64,000 bases of DNA from JALSNL01 sp036479585 (GCA_965224785.1 OZ245062.1:496001-560000); one strand, 5' to 3'. Counted from the first letter of the stretch, positions 9,033 to 16,926 are shown. Numbers and translations: made by a program. Notes: a model not told the origin generated them from the letters alone.

Positions 9033-9207
9033 AAAATTTAATACTTTCGAAGAAGCTTCAAAAGATCTTTGGGTTTTAAATCCAAAAAAAGAATATTACG
9101 AAAAATTAAAAGAACTCTTTGCTTTTTGGGATAAACTGTCTCAAAGGCAATGTGTTAGAGGTATTAAGAAATTTACTTCCTATGAAGAATTTTTGAAAAA
9201 TAGTTAA
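9022..9207 (+). CDS. Small partner protein of the nucleotidyltransferase, with internal repeat
   Basis: A 61-residue soluble protein that overlaps the end of the nucleotidyltransferase gene by 11 bases. The N-terminus (IKKFNTFEEASK) and C-terminus (IKKFTSYEEFLK) are copies of one short motif. Between them is a helical stretch with DLWVLNPKKEYYEKLKELF. I recall similar small proteins next to AbiEii-like nucleotidyltransferases, which suggests an antitoxin or substrate-adaptor role, but this rests on memory and position. It has no signal peptide, membrane segment or recognised DNA-binding motif. The start is fixed by the overlap and the conserved-looking beginning. Confidence 0.6.
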   Translation: MSIKKFNTFEEASKDLWVLNPKKEYYEKLKELFAFWDKLSQRQCVRGIKKFTSYEEFLKNS

Positions 9208-9241
9208 AATTTGTATTATACAAAAAAGAAATAATCCAAAG

Positions 9242-10549
9242 TTGAAAATTATAGAAAAAATTCTTCCAAAACTTAAAACAGATATTCACCTTTTTGAATT
9301 ATTTAAAGGTGGAAGCATATCATTTATTCTGAAAATATTTGGTCTAGTTCTCGGTTACATATTCACTATTGTTCTTGCTAGAACACTTGGAGCAGAAAGT
9401 GTTGGTATATATTCTTTAAGTTTGGCAATTGTAACTATAGCTAGTATTTTTGCAAGATTTGGTTTTGATACAACAATACTTAGGCTAAATGCAGAATATA
9501 AATCCACCGACAAAGAAAACCAACTAATTCCGATATCCAAATTTGTGTTTAAGACATCCTTTGTTATATCAATTGTAATTTCTATAGTAGTTTTTGTATT
9601 TGCCGATGCAATTGCAGAAAACTTTTTTCAAAAATCTGCTTTGAGTAATTTAATTAGAATTGTTTCTTTTGCTATTACACCATTTTCCTTGTCATTAATT
9701 AGTTCGAGTGCTCTAAAAGGATTTAAACAAATACCTAAAGCTGTATTTATTGATTATGTAGCTAAATTTGCTTTTATGCTTTCATTACTTCTTCTTGGAA
9801 TCCTTTTTTTTGATTTAAAAAATGAAAGTATAGTTATCATAATAGTAATTGCTTCTTGGGCTATGTTTTTTACTAGCTCTTTTTGGTATTGGAAAGAAAT
9901 AAGAAAATTTAGTTTAGATGTATATGATAAAATCTCTTGGAAGTCAATCTTAAAAATAGCTTTCCCACTTATTTTAGCTAGCTCTGTACTTTATATAAAA
10001 GGTTGGATTGATACTATTTCAATTGGTGCTATGATGACCCAAGCAGATGTTGGTGTTTATAATATTGCATACAAGTTAGCTAATTTAACAATTATTCCAT
10101 TAGTAACTATTAATGCAATAGCTGCTCCAAAATTTGCTGAAAATATTAAAAACAAAAATGACCTAAAAGCGGTTTTAAGAAAAACTACAAAATTGATTTT
10201 TCTTTTTGCAACTCCAATACTAATTGGTCTAATTTTATTTTCAGACCTTCTTCTCTCAGTATTTGGCTTGGAATTTGTAAAAGCAAGTTCTGTTTTGATT
10301 ATAATAGCATTAGCAACATTTATAAATGCAATTTTTGGTTCGCTTGGGTATTTACTACAAATGACTGGATATCATATTACTTTTCAAAATTCAGTTATTG
10401 TTTTAATCTTACTATCAGTTGCTTTTAATATTTATTTAATTCCCAAGTATGGTTTACTGGGTGCAGCAATTTCAACAGTAATTGTTAATGTTATTTGGAA
10501 TTTAATACTTGTTGTTTTTATAAGTAGAAAATTTAAATTTAGCATTTAA
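9242..10549 (+). CDS. Wzx-type polysaccharide flippase (first copy)
   Basis: A 435-residue multi-spanning membrane protein of the MATE/MOP flippase group, expected to move undecaprenyl-linked repeat units across the inner membrane. The N-terminal segment (SISFILKIFGLVLGYIFTIV, then LARTLGAESVGIYSL) is the usual Wzx beginning. About twelve hydrophobic segments follow. The start is TTG at 9242; no ATG lies close upstream in frame. It is unlike the second flippase at 19375 in detail, so two different repeat units, or one old and one current system, are possible. Confidence 0.88.
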   Translation: MKIIEKILPKLKTDIHLFELFKGGSISFILKIFGLVLGYIFTIVLARTLGAESVGIYSLSLAIVTIASIFARFGFDTTILRLNAEYKSTDKENQLIPISKFVFKTSFVISIVISIVVFVFADAIAENFFQKSALSNLIRIVSFAITPFSLSLISSSALKGFKQIPKAVFIDYVAKFAFMLSLLLLGILFFDLKNESIVIIIVIASWAMFFTSSFWYWKEIRKFSLDVYDKISWKSILKIAFPLILASSVLYIKGWIDTISIGAMMTQADVGVYNIAYKLANLTIIPLVTINAIAAPKFAENIKNKNDLKAVLRKTTKLIFLFATPILIGLILFSDLLLSVFGLEFVKASSVLIIIALATFINAIFGSLGYLLQMTGYHITFQNSVIVLILLSVAFNIYLIPKYGLLGAAISTVIVNVIWNLILVVFISRKFKFSI

Positions 10550-10673
10550 AATTTATTGAATTGAAAACATTTAAGAACTCTTACTAGTTAAAATAATTTA
10601 TTAGGATTTTTTTTTTGTTCTTATAAATTAGAAGAATAGATAATTGTTCATAAAAATAAAATGAGGAAAAAAA

Positions 10674-11372
10674 GTGAAAGCTATTATACTAGCTGGTGGT
10701 TTAGGAACTAGACTAAAACCATTTACAGAAGTAATACCAAAGCCATTGTTGCCAATAGGTGAAAAATCAGTTTTAGAAATTCAAATTGAGCATTTAAAAC
10801 ACTATGGTTTTGATGAAATTATTCTTGCTACAAATTATAAATCAAGGTACATCGAAAATTTTTTTGGTGATGGTTCCAACTTTGGGGTAAAGCTTTCCAT
10901 AAGTAAAGAGGAAAAACGATTAGGAACTGTTGGTCCATTGACATTGGTTAAGGATAAACTAACTGAACCATTTTTAGTAATGAATGGAGATGTACTTACG
11001 CAACTTGATTATAAAAAAATGTACGATTTTGCAGTTGAAAAAGATACACTACTTACAGTTGGAATTAAGGAAATGTTAACTCCTTTTCAATTTGGCAACA
11101 TCTACTCAGATGGAGATTATGTAACACGTGTTGAGGAGAAGCCAACAATTAAGAATAATATTTTAGCTGGAGTATATATTTTTGATCCTAAAATTTTTGA
11201 GATTATCCCTGAAGACACATATTATGGAATGGATACTTTGATAGAAGATATGCTTAAAAAAAACTTGAAAATTAGCAAGTATGATATAAAAGAATATTGG
11301 TTAGATATTGGACGTGCAGATGATTTCAAAGAAGCACAAGAAGTGTATGAAGAAAAGTTTAACAATTTATAG
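10674..11372 (+). CDS. Sugar-1-phosphate nucleotidyltransferase
   Basis: A 232-residue NTP_transferase-fold enzyme that should join a nucleotide to a sugar 1-phosphate. MKAIILAGGLGTRLKPFTEV is the nucleotide-binding signature, followed by PKPLLPIGEKSVLE. FLVMNGDVLTQLDY gives the metal-binding aspartate region, and YWLDIGRADDFKEA is the normal C-terminal motif. There is no left-handed helix domain, so it is the short form seen in mannose-1-phosphate guanylyltransferase-like and HddC-like proteins. The start is GTG with AGGAAAAAAA before it. It begins a run of sugar genes, and the true nucleotide and sugar cannot be told from the sequence. Confidence 0.85.
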   Translation: MKAIILAGGLGTRLKPFTEVIPKPLLPIGEKSVLEIQIEHLKHYGFDEIILATNYKSRYIENFFGDGSNFGVKLSISKEEKRLGTVGPLTLVKDKLTEPFLVMNGDVLTQLDYKKMYDFAVEKDTLLTVGIKEMLTPFQFGNIYSDGDYVTRVEEKPTIKNNILAGVYIFDPKIFEIIPEDTYYGMDTLIEDMLKKNLKISKYDIKEYWLDIGRADDFKEAQEVYEEKFNNL

Positions 11373-11382
11373 ATTTTTGTAA

Positions 11383-12582
11383 ATGTCTAAATATTTAATT
11401 ATTGGTGGTGGAATTATTGGGCTTGCAATTGCTCGTGAGTTAAAATATCAAAATCCATTGTCTGAAATTACAATCGTAGAAAAAGAGCCTGATGTAGCAT
11501 ACCATAGTAGTGGTAGAAATAGCGGAGTTTTGCATGCAGGTTTTTATTATACTTCTGACTCATTAAAAGCTAAATTTACTAAAGATGGTAATGCAGCAAT
11601 GAGAAAATATTGCTACGATAACAACTTACAAATTAGAGAAAGTAAAAAAGTAGTAGTAACTAAAAATGAGTTTGAACTAGAATCACTTTTTGAGTTGGAA
11701 AAAAGAGGACTTAAGAATGGTGTTGATGTAAGTTTACTTGATAGTAAAGAACTGAAAGAGATTGAACCAAATGCTAAAACTTATGAAAAGGCACTTTATT
11801 CACCATCTACAGCTACGGTTGACCCAATTGAAATTAACCAATTTATTAAGAGTGAATTAATAAATGATGGTGTTAAAATTGTTTTTAATGAAGCTTATAA
11901 AAGTAAAAAAGATGAAAACACAATTCAAACAAATAGTGGAAACTTGTATTCTGCTGATAAAATAATTAATGCTGCTGGTTTATATGCTGATAAAATAGCA
12001 ATGGATTTTGGTTACTCCAAAAATTATACGATTATTCCTTTTAAAGGAGTATATCTCAAATATACTAATAGTGATAAACCAGTCAATACTAATATTTATC
12101 CAGTCCCAAACTTGAAAAATCCATTTCTAGGTGTTCACTATACAATTACTGTTGACGGAACTATAAAAATTGGTCCAACCTCTATTCCTTCTTTTTGGAG
12201 AGAAAATTATCAAGGATTTTCAAACTTTAAGTTAAATGAATTATTATCAGTTATTGGTTACGAATCAAAACTATTTCTTACAAATGCTTTTAATTTTCGT
12301 GCTTTAGCATTTGAAGAAATAAAAAAATATAACAGAGTATATTTTAGAAATATGGCTAAAGACTTAGTTCACAATATTGATGTGAGCGGTTTTACTAAAT
12401 GGTCAAAGCCTGGTATTAGGGCACAATTATTAAATAAAAAAACACTCGAATTAGTGTCAGATTTTGTTGTTGAAGGAGATTCAAATTCAGTTCATGTACT
12501 AAATGCAGTTTCCCCTGCATTCACAAGTAGTTTCCCATTTGCTAAATGGATAGTAGAAAATTATATAAATATTGGAGAATAA
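11383..12582 (+). CDS. LhgO-like FAD-dependent hydroxy-acid oxidase
   Basis: A 399-residue FAD oxidoreductase of the DAO family closely resembling L-2-hydroxyglutarate oxidase. The N-terminus has IIGGGIIGLAIARELK, with the acidic end of the second strand in IVEKEPDVAYHSSGRNSG. The string SSGRNSGVLHAGFYYTSDSL is the hallmark of LhgO proteins. The C-terminus holds GIRAQLLNKKTLELVSDFVV, also family-typical. Its place between a nucleotidyltransferase and an epimerase, with a 10-base gap before and none after, suggests it acts on a sugar-linked or precursor hydroxy acid rather than in general metabolism. That is inference. Confidence 0.82.
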   Translation: MSKYLIIGGGIIGLAIARELKYQNPLSEITIVEKEPDVAYHSSGRNSGVLHAGFYYTSDSLKAKFTKDGNAAMRKYCYDNNLQIRESKKVVVTKNEFELESLFELEKRGLKNGVDVSLLDSKELKEIEPNAKTYEKALYSPSTATVDPIEINQFIKSELINDGVKIVFNEAYKSKKDENTIQTNSGNLYSADKIINAAGLYADKIAMDFGYSKNYTIIPFKGVYLKYTNSDKPVNTNIYPVPNLKNPFLGVHYTITVDGTIKIGPTSIPSFWRENYQGFSNFKLNELLSVIGYESKLFLTNAFNFRALAFEEIKKYNRVYFRNMAKDLVHNIDVSGFTKWSKPGIRAQLLNKKTLELVSDFVVEGDSNSVHVLNAVSPAFTSSFPFAKWIVENYINIGE

Positions 12583-13557
12583 ATGAAAAAAATATTAGTT
12601 ACAGGTGCTGCGGGATATATAGGTTCTGTTTTAACTAGACAATTATTGGACAAAGGATATCATGTTCGTGGTTTTGATTTATTAAACTTTGGTGGAGAAT
12701 CACTAGTAAGTATCTTTAATCACCCAAATTTTGAATTTATAAAGGGTGATATTAGAATTGAGGAAGATGTTAAAAAAGCAATTGATGGTGTTACTGGTAT
12801 TGTACATCTAGCTGCTATTGTTGGTGATCCAGCATGTTCTAAAGAACCTGAAGTTGCTGAAACTACAAATTGGGATGGTTCAAAATTAATTTTTGATCTT
12901 TCAAATAAAAATGATAATGTGAAACGATTTATTTTCGCTTCTACATGTAGTAATTATGGTAAAATGGAGGGAGATGGATTTGTTGATGAAAAATCAGAAT
13001 TGAATCCGGTTTCTCTTTATGCACAATTAAAAGTTAAATTTGAAAAATATCTTTTTGGATGTGAAATTAGATATGATTTTGTTCCTACGGCACTGCGTTT
13101 TTCAACTGTTTATGGCCTATCACCAAGACTTAGATTTGATCTTACTGTAAATGAGTTTGTAAGAGAAGTTGCAGTTGGTAATGAACTTTTAATATTTGGC
13201 GAGCAATTTTGGCGTCCGTATTGCCATGTTGATGATTTAGCACGAGCTTGTGTTTTAGTACTAGAAAGTCCGGAAGAAAAAGTTAGGCAAAATGTATTTG
13301 GAGTAGGTGATACAAACGAAAATTTTCAAAAAAAGATGCTTGCTGATGAGATTCTTAAAATTATTCCAGAAGCAAAGATTAACTACGTAAAAAGAGATGA
13401 AGATCCACGTGATTATAGAGTAGATTTTAGTAAAATTAAAAATGAACTTGGATTCAAAATTACTAAAAGTGTTCCAGATGGAATTTCAGAGATTACGAGT
13501 ATCCTGAAAAATGAAATTCTTTCAAATCCTTTTTCTGATAGTTATAAAAACATATAA
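12583..13557 (+). CDS. NAD-dependent sugar epimerase/dehydratase
   Basis: A 324-residue extended short-chain dehydrogenase acting on nucleotide sugars. It has the TGAAGYIG nucleotide-binding motif (7-14), HLAAIVGDPACS, the catalytic-serine region FASTCSNYG (118-126) and the YxxxK pair (Tyr146, Lys150 in YAQLK). FWRPYCHVDDLARA is a typical sugar-binding stretch. Its ATG directly follows the stop of the LhgO-like gene, so they are surely one operon. VGDPACSKEPE is the form found in a subgroup annotated only as NAD(P)-dependent oxidoreductase. The substrate is unknown. Confidence 0.85.
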   Translation: MKKILVTGAAGYIGSVLTRQLLDKGYHVRGFDLLNFGGESLVSIFNHPNFEFIKGDIRIEEDVKKAIDGVTGIVHLAAIVGDPACSKEPEVAETTNWDGSKLIFDLSNKNDNVKRFIFASTCSNYGKMEGDGFVDEKSELNPVSLYAQLKVKFEKYLFGCEIRYDFVPTALRFSTVYGLSPRLRFDLTVNEFVREVAVGNELLIFGEQFWRPYCHVDDLARACVLVLESPEEKVRQNVFGVGDTNENFQKKMLADEILKIIPEAKINYVKRDEDPRDYRVDFSKIKNELGFKITKSVPDGISEITSILKNEILSNPFSDSYKNI

Positions 13558-13571
13558 ACTTTGGAGTTTTA

Positions 13572-14720
13572 ATGATACCTCTTTCAATCCCTTCCATAAA
13601 AGGAAATGAGTGGAAATACGTAAAAGAATGTCTTGATACCGAGTGGGTTTCATCGGCTGGTAAATATGTTGATTTATTCGAACAAAAAATTGCTGAATTT
13701 ACCGGAGCAAAATATGCAATAGCTACTGTTAATGGTACAGCTGCATTGCACATATCTTTAATTATTGCTGGTGTTAAAGCAGATGATGAAATTATTATTC
13801 CATCACTTACATTTATTGCTCCTATAAACGTTGTAAAGTATGTAAATGCAAATCCATTATTTATGGATTCGGATCAATATTATAATATTGATTCTGAAAA
13901 AACACTTGAGTTTATAAAAAACAGAACTGATTTTAAAAATGGATTTACATATAACAAAAAAACTGGAAATAGAATTTCCGCAATAGTTCCTGTTCATGTT
14001 TTTGGTAATGCAGTTTGGTTAGATGAATTAGTTCCACTCTGTAAAGAAAGAAATATAAAAATTATTGAAGATTCTACAGAAAGTCTTGGAACAAGATATA
14101 CTAAAGGTGATTTCTCTGGGAAGCATACCGGAACAATTGGAGTTTTTGGAACGATTTCGTTTAATGGGAATAAAATTATTACTACCGGTGGTGGTGGAAT
14201 GATTTTAACCGACAATGAAGAATATGCGAAGAAGGCAAAATACCTTACAACTCAAGCTAAAGACGATGAGGTAAGATATGTACACAACGAAGTTGGTTAC
14301 AATTATAGAATGACAAATGTGCTTGCTGCTATTGGAGTTGCTCAGTTAGAAAGAATTGATGAATACATTGAAATTAAGAAAACTAATTTTCTAAAATACA
14401 AAAGTGCTACTGAAAAAATAGATGGTTTAACACTTGCTGATGTTCCAGATTATGCAAATAATAATTATTGGATGTATGGTTTACAAATTGACAAAAATGT
14501 TTATCCTTTTGATAGAGAAAGTTTAATGCAAAAGTTAGGCGAATGCAAAATTCAAACACGTCCAATTTGGCATCCTAATCATCTGCAAAAACCATTTAAT
14601 AATTGTGAAAATTATAAAATTGATAATACTTTGAAGTTAGTTGATAAAACATTAAATATACCAAGTAGTGTTAATATTACAGACGATGAAGTTCAATTTG
14701 TAATTGAGAAATTAAAGTAA
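13572..14720 (+). CDS. LegC/PglE-like UDP-sugar aminotransferase
   Basis: A 382-residue DegT-family PLP aminotransferase. The opening (IPLSIPSIKGNEWKYVKECL, then DTEWVSSAGKYVD) and the segment SLTFIAPINVVKYVNANPLF match LegC-type enzymes that make 4-amino-4,6-dideoxy sugars. The Schiff-base lysine is Lys201 in FNGNKIITTGGGGM, with the cofactor aspartate in IIEDSTESLG. It would pair well with the PglD-like acetyltransferase at 16285 to give a bacillosamine-like sugar, using a 4-keto donor. The last 78 bases of the gene (from 14643) recur at 15430-15507, downstream of the first HEPN-MNT pair, which shows that the region after this gene was rearranged. Confidence 0.88.
   Translation: MIPLSIPSIKGNEWKYVKECLDTEWVSSAGKYVDLFEQKIAEFTGAKYAIATVNGTAALHISLIIAGVKADDEIIIPSLTFIAPINVVKYVNANPLFMDSDQYYNIDSEKTLEFIKNRTDFKNGFTYNKKTGNRISAIVPVHVFGNAVWLDELVPLCKERNIKIIEDSTESLGTRYTKGDFSGKHTGTIGVFGTISFNGNKIITTGGGGMILTDNEEYAKKAKYLTTQAKDDEVRYVHNEVGYNYRMTNVLAAIGVAQLERIDEYIEIKKTNFLKYKSATEKIDGLTLADVPDYANNNYWMYGLQIDKNVYPFDRESLMQKLGECKIQTRPIWHPNHLQKPFNNCENYKIDNTLKLVDKTLNIPSSVNITDDEVQFVIEKLK
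14643..14720 (+). repeat. Direct repeat, copy 1 (3' end of LegC-like gene)
   Basis: 78 bases ending with the stop of the aminotransferase gene. By eye they match 15430-15507 at all but about six positions, with most differences in the last 15 bases. The two copies bracket the first HEPN-MNT pair, about 709 bases apart. Confidence 0.9.
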
Positions 14721-14733
14721 GATAGTTACTCTG

Positions 14734-15033
14734 ATGGATAAAAAAGAACATATTAAATACTGGATTGATGCTGCTGAAGTAGATTATAAGGCAATGAACA
14801 ATTTATTTATCAGTAAAGATTATGTTTGGACACTATTTCTTGGTCATTTAGTTATTGAAAAATTGATTAAAGCAGTTTCAGTAAAAAATGAGGTTCCAAC
14901 CATTCCGAAAATTCATGATCTAAATAAATTATCAAAAAAAGCAAAATTAGAAATTGATGAAAAATCAGGTGATATACTAGATATTATTACATCATTTAAT
15001 ATTGAAGCTAGATACCCAGATTACAAAAAATAA
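14734..15033 (+). CDS. HEPN-domain protein, probably truncated by an in-frame stop
   Basis: A 99-residue HEPN-fold protein, the usual partner of a minimal nucleotidyltransferase (MNT). The signs are IKYWIDAAEVDYKAMNNLF, LGHLVIEKLIKAV, PKIHDLNKLSKKA and EARYPDYKK, all typical of MNT-associated HEPN proteins. The frame stops at TAA 15031-15033. After it the same frame runs on without a break for 30 codons (FYEKCNKEFTEKYKDK and so on, ending at 15126) and would overlap the MNT start at 15099. HEPN proteins of this kind normally have that final helix, so the stop looks like a recent nonsense change. The product may be inactive, or unable to bind its partner. No clear R-x4-6-H ribonuclease motif is present. 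Confidence 0.8.
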   Translation: MDKKEHIKYWIDAAEVDYKAMNNLFISKDYVWTLFLGHLVIEKLIKAVSVKNEVPTIPKIHDLNKLSKKAKLEIDEKSGDILDIITSFNIEARYPDYKK

Positions 15034-15098
15034 TTTTATGAAAAATGTAATAAAGAATTTACAGAGAAGTATAAAGATAAAATTGTTGAAATAAAGGT

Positions 15099-15419
15099 AT
15101 GGCTACTAAAACAAATAGAGAAATAAGAAAAGTAATAAAAGAATACACAAATTTACTTCTTAAGGCTGGAGTTCCAGTTGAAAAGATAATATTATTTGGA
15201 TCGTATGCTTTAAAAAAAGCAAATGATAATAGTGATATTGATTTAGCAATTATTTTAAAAGATATAAAGGATGATAGGTTTACAACTAGACTTAGGTTGA
15301 TGAAATATTGTAGGGAGTTCGATGAAGTTATTGAACCCAATCCATTTTTAAATAAAGAATTCAACAAAAGAAATCCTTTTGTTTCTGAAATAATCAAGAA
15401 TGGCATTACTGTTTATTGA
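15099..15419 (+). CDS. Minimal nucleotidyltransferase (MNT), partner of the first HEPN protein
   Basis: A 106-residue nucleotidyltransferase-fold protein with the complete active-site pattern GS-x10-D-x-D (GSYALKKANDNSDIDLA). MNT antitoxins of type VII systems inactivate HEPN toxins by adding AMP groups; that is known for HepT-MntA, and its extension to this pair is inference. The start ATG lies inside what would be the full-length HEPN frame, the usual overlap in such pairs, which supports both genes having been functional. The gene ends 10 bases before a copied fragment of the aminotransferase gene. Confidence 0.85.
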   Translation: MATKTNREIRKVIKEYTNLLLKAGVPVEKIILFGSYALKKANDNSDIDLAIILKDIKDDRFTTRLRLMKYCREFDEVIEPNPFLNKEFNKRNPFVSEIIKNGITVY

Positions 15420-15429
15420 TAAATATTTT

Positions 15430-15507
15430 AATAAAACATTAAATTTACCAAGTAGTGTTAATATTACAGACGATGAAGTTCAATTTGTAATTGATAAGTT
15501 GAGGTAA
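15430..15507 (+). repeat. Direct repeat, copy 2 (orphan 3' end of an aminotransferase gene)
   Basis: The same 78-base tail as 14643-14720. It still reads in frame (NKTLNLPSSVNITDDEVQFV, then IDKLR and a stop) but has no gene body before it. Its stop codon overlaps the ATG of the next HEPN gene (TAATG). It is the footprint of an insertion, duplication or recombination event. Confidence 0.9.
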
Positions 15508-15935
15508 TGAAAAATAAGAATAAAGATATTAGGTGGATACAAAGGTTTTCTAATTATAAATCAGCTTTTATACAATTAAAAGATGCTGTAGATTTGTATA
15601 ATAGTAGAGAATTGAGTTTAATTGAAAAACAAGGTTTAATACAAGCATTTGAATTTACACACGAGCTTGCTTGGAAAGTTTTAAAAGACTATTTAGAATA
15701 TCAAAGTGCTATAAATGTTAGGGGATCCAGAGATGCTGTTAAAGAAAGCTTTAAAATTGACTTAGTTAATGATGGTGCAATTTGGATTGAAATGATTGAA
15801 ACTAGGAATAATACTTCGCATACTTACAATAAAGAAGTTGCAGAAAATACTGTAATTGCAATTGTTGAAAAATACTTTTCTGAGTTTATTATTCTAGAAA
15901 ATGAAATGAATGGTATTTTAGATGAACAATCTTAA
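15507..15935 (+). CDS. HepT-like HEPN protein, HI0074 family
   Basis: A 142-residue all-helical protein of the nucleotidyltransferase substrate-binding family (HI0074/TIGR01987 type). WIQRFSNYKSAFIQLKDAV opens the helical bundle, and FEFTHELAWKVLKDYLEYQ is a family hallmark. The HEPN ribonuclease motif R-x4-H is present as RNNTSH (Arg100, His105), so this one could be an active RNase toxin. It overlaps the next MNT gene by 14 bases. Its ATG overlaps the stop of the orphan aminotransferase tail, a hint that it once followed a complete aminotransferase gene directly. Function as a toxin is known for relatives, not shown here. Confidence 0.88.
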   Translation: MKNKNKDIRWIQRFSNYKSAFIQLKDAVDLYNSRELSLIEKQGLIQAFEFTHELAWKVLKDYLEYQSAINVRGSRDAVKESFKIDLVNDGAIWIEMIETRNNTSHTYNKEVAENTVIAIVEKYFSEFIILENEMNGILDEQS

Positions 15936-16263
15936 TGAAAAAAATCTTTATGGTGTTCCCGTAAAAATATTCCAGTCTATTGTTGCAACCATTTACAAAA
16001 ATAAAAAAATTAAAAAAGTAGTTCTATTTGGTTCAAGAGCTAAAGGGAATTATAAAAAAGGTTCTGATATTGATATAGCAGTTTTTTCTAAGAATTTAAG
16101 TTATAATGAATTTATGAAAATTAAAGTTGATCTTGCTGAGTTAATGATTCCTTATACAATTGACGCTATAAATTTTAGCTCAATTAAAAATAATAATTTA
16201 ATTGAACACATTAAAAGAGTTGGAAAAGTTTTATTTAATAGTAATTCAAAAGTATTAAGTTAA
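15922..16263 (+). CDS. MntA-like minimal nucleotidyltransferase, HI0073 family
   Basis: A 113-residue nucleotidyltransferase with VVLFGSRAKGNYKKGSDIDI, a complete GS-x10-D-x-D active site. It is the expected antitoxin or modifying partner of the HepT-like protein before it, with a 14-base overlap pointing to coupled translation. A further acidic residue in IPYTIDAINF fits the third catalytic position. This HEPN-MNT pair looks intact, unlike the first. It is followed after 21 bases by a sugar acetyltransferase, so the module sits inside an otherwise continuous sugar operon. Confidence 0.88.
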   Translation: MNNLNEKNLYGVPVKIFQSIVATIYKNKKIKKVVLFGSRAKGNYKKGSDIDIAVFSKNLSYNEFMKIKVDLAELMIPYTIDAINFSSIKNNNLIEHIKRVGKVLFNSNSKVLS

Positions 16264-16284
16264 TAACATTTAGAAAAATTAACA

Positions 16285-16914
16285 ATGAAAAAAATTGCAA
16301 TTATTGGTGGCGGTGGACATGCTAAAGTTGTAGCTTCAATTATTTTAAAACTAAATGAATATGAGATTGTTGGATATGTTGATGAAAGTGCTAAAGGGAA
16401 TCTTTTAGGCCTTAAATATTTAGGCAACGATGATGATTTTATAAAAGGTTATATAAATAAAATTAGTTTTGTTGCTCTTGGAATTGGTCAAATAGAAACC
16501 TCAGAAATTAGAAAGTCAATAGTAAAAAAATATAAAAACTCAAATTTCAAGTTTCCATTTATACCTTCTCCAACTGCTATAATAAACAAAAATGTTAAAA
16601 TAGGAAATGGAACAGTAGTAATGGATGGAGTTGTTGTAAATGTTGATACTGAGATTGGAGAATATTCAATTATTAATACAAACTCTACTATTGAGCATGA
16701 TTGTCAAATTGGCAACTATGTTCATGTTGCTCCGGGCGTAACAATGAGTGGTAATGTAACAATTGGCGATAGTTGTATGATAGGTGTTGGAGCAACAATT
16801 ATACAAGGCATAGAAATAATTGCAGGTTCTTTTATAGGTGCAGGTTCTGTTGTTACAAAAAATATTATTGAGGTTGGTAAGTATTTTGGAATTCCAGTTA
16901 GAAAACTAAAATAA
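16285..16914 (+). CDS. PglD/NeuD-like sugar O- or N-acetyltransferase
   Basis: A 209-residue acetyltransferase with two parts. The N-terminal Rossmann-like domain (IAIIGGGGHAKVVASIILKL) binds the nucleotide sugar, and a left-handed beta-helix starts near residue 100 (IINKNVKIGNGTVVMDGVVV). The catalytic His is in NSTIEHDCQIGNYVHVAPG, as in PglD. With the LegC/PglE-like aminotransferase this would acetylate a 4-amino sugar; NeuD-type sialic-acid acetylation is less likely because no NeuA/B genes are seen. It appears to end the operon that started at 10674. Confidence 0.87.
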   Translation: MKKIAIIGGGGHAKVVASIILKLNEYEIVGYVDESAKGNLLGLKYLGNDDDFIKGYINKISFVALGIGQIETSEIRKSIVKKYKNSNFKFPFIPSPTAIINKNVKIGNGTVVMDGVVVNVDTEIGEYSIINTNSTIEHDCQIGNYVHVAPGVTMSGNVTIGDSCMIGVGATIIQGIEIIAGSFIGAGSVVTKNIIEVGKYFGIPVRKLK

Positions 16915-16926
16915 TTTAGTATAGTG

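Noticed and set aside
13493..13753. Reverse-strand frame across the epimerase/aminotransferase junction
   Set aside because: Both forward genes are well supported and leave no room; the peptide has no likeness to any family.
15420..15507. The orphan aminotransferase tail as a functional small gene
   Set aside because: No start codon in a sensible place, and the sequence is only the end of a known enzyme.
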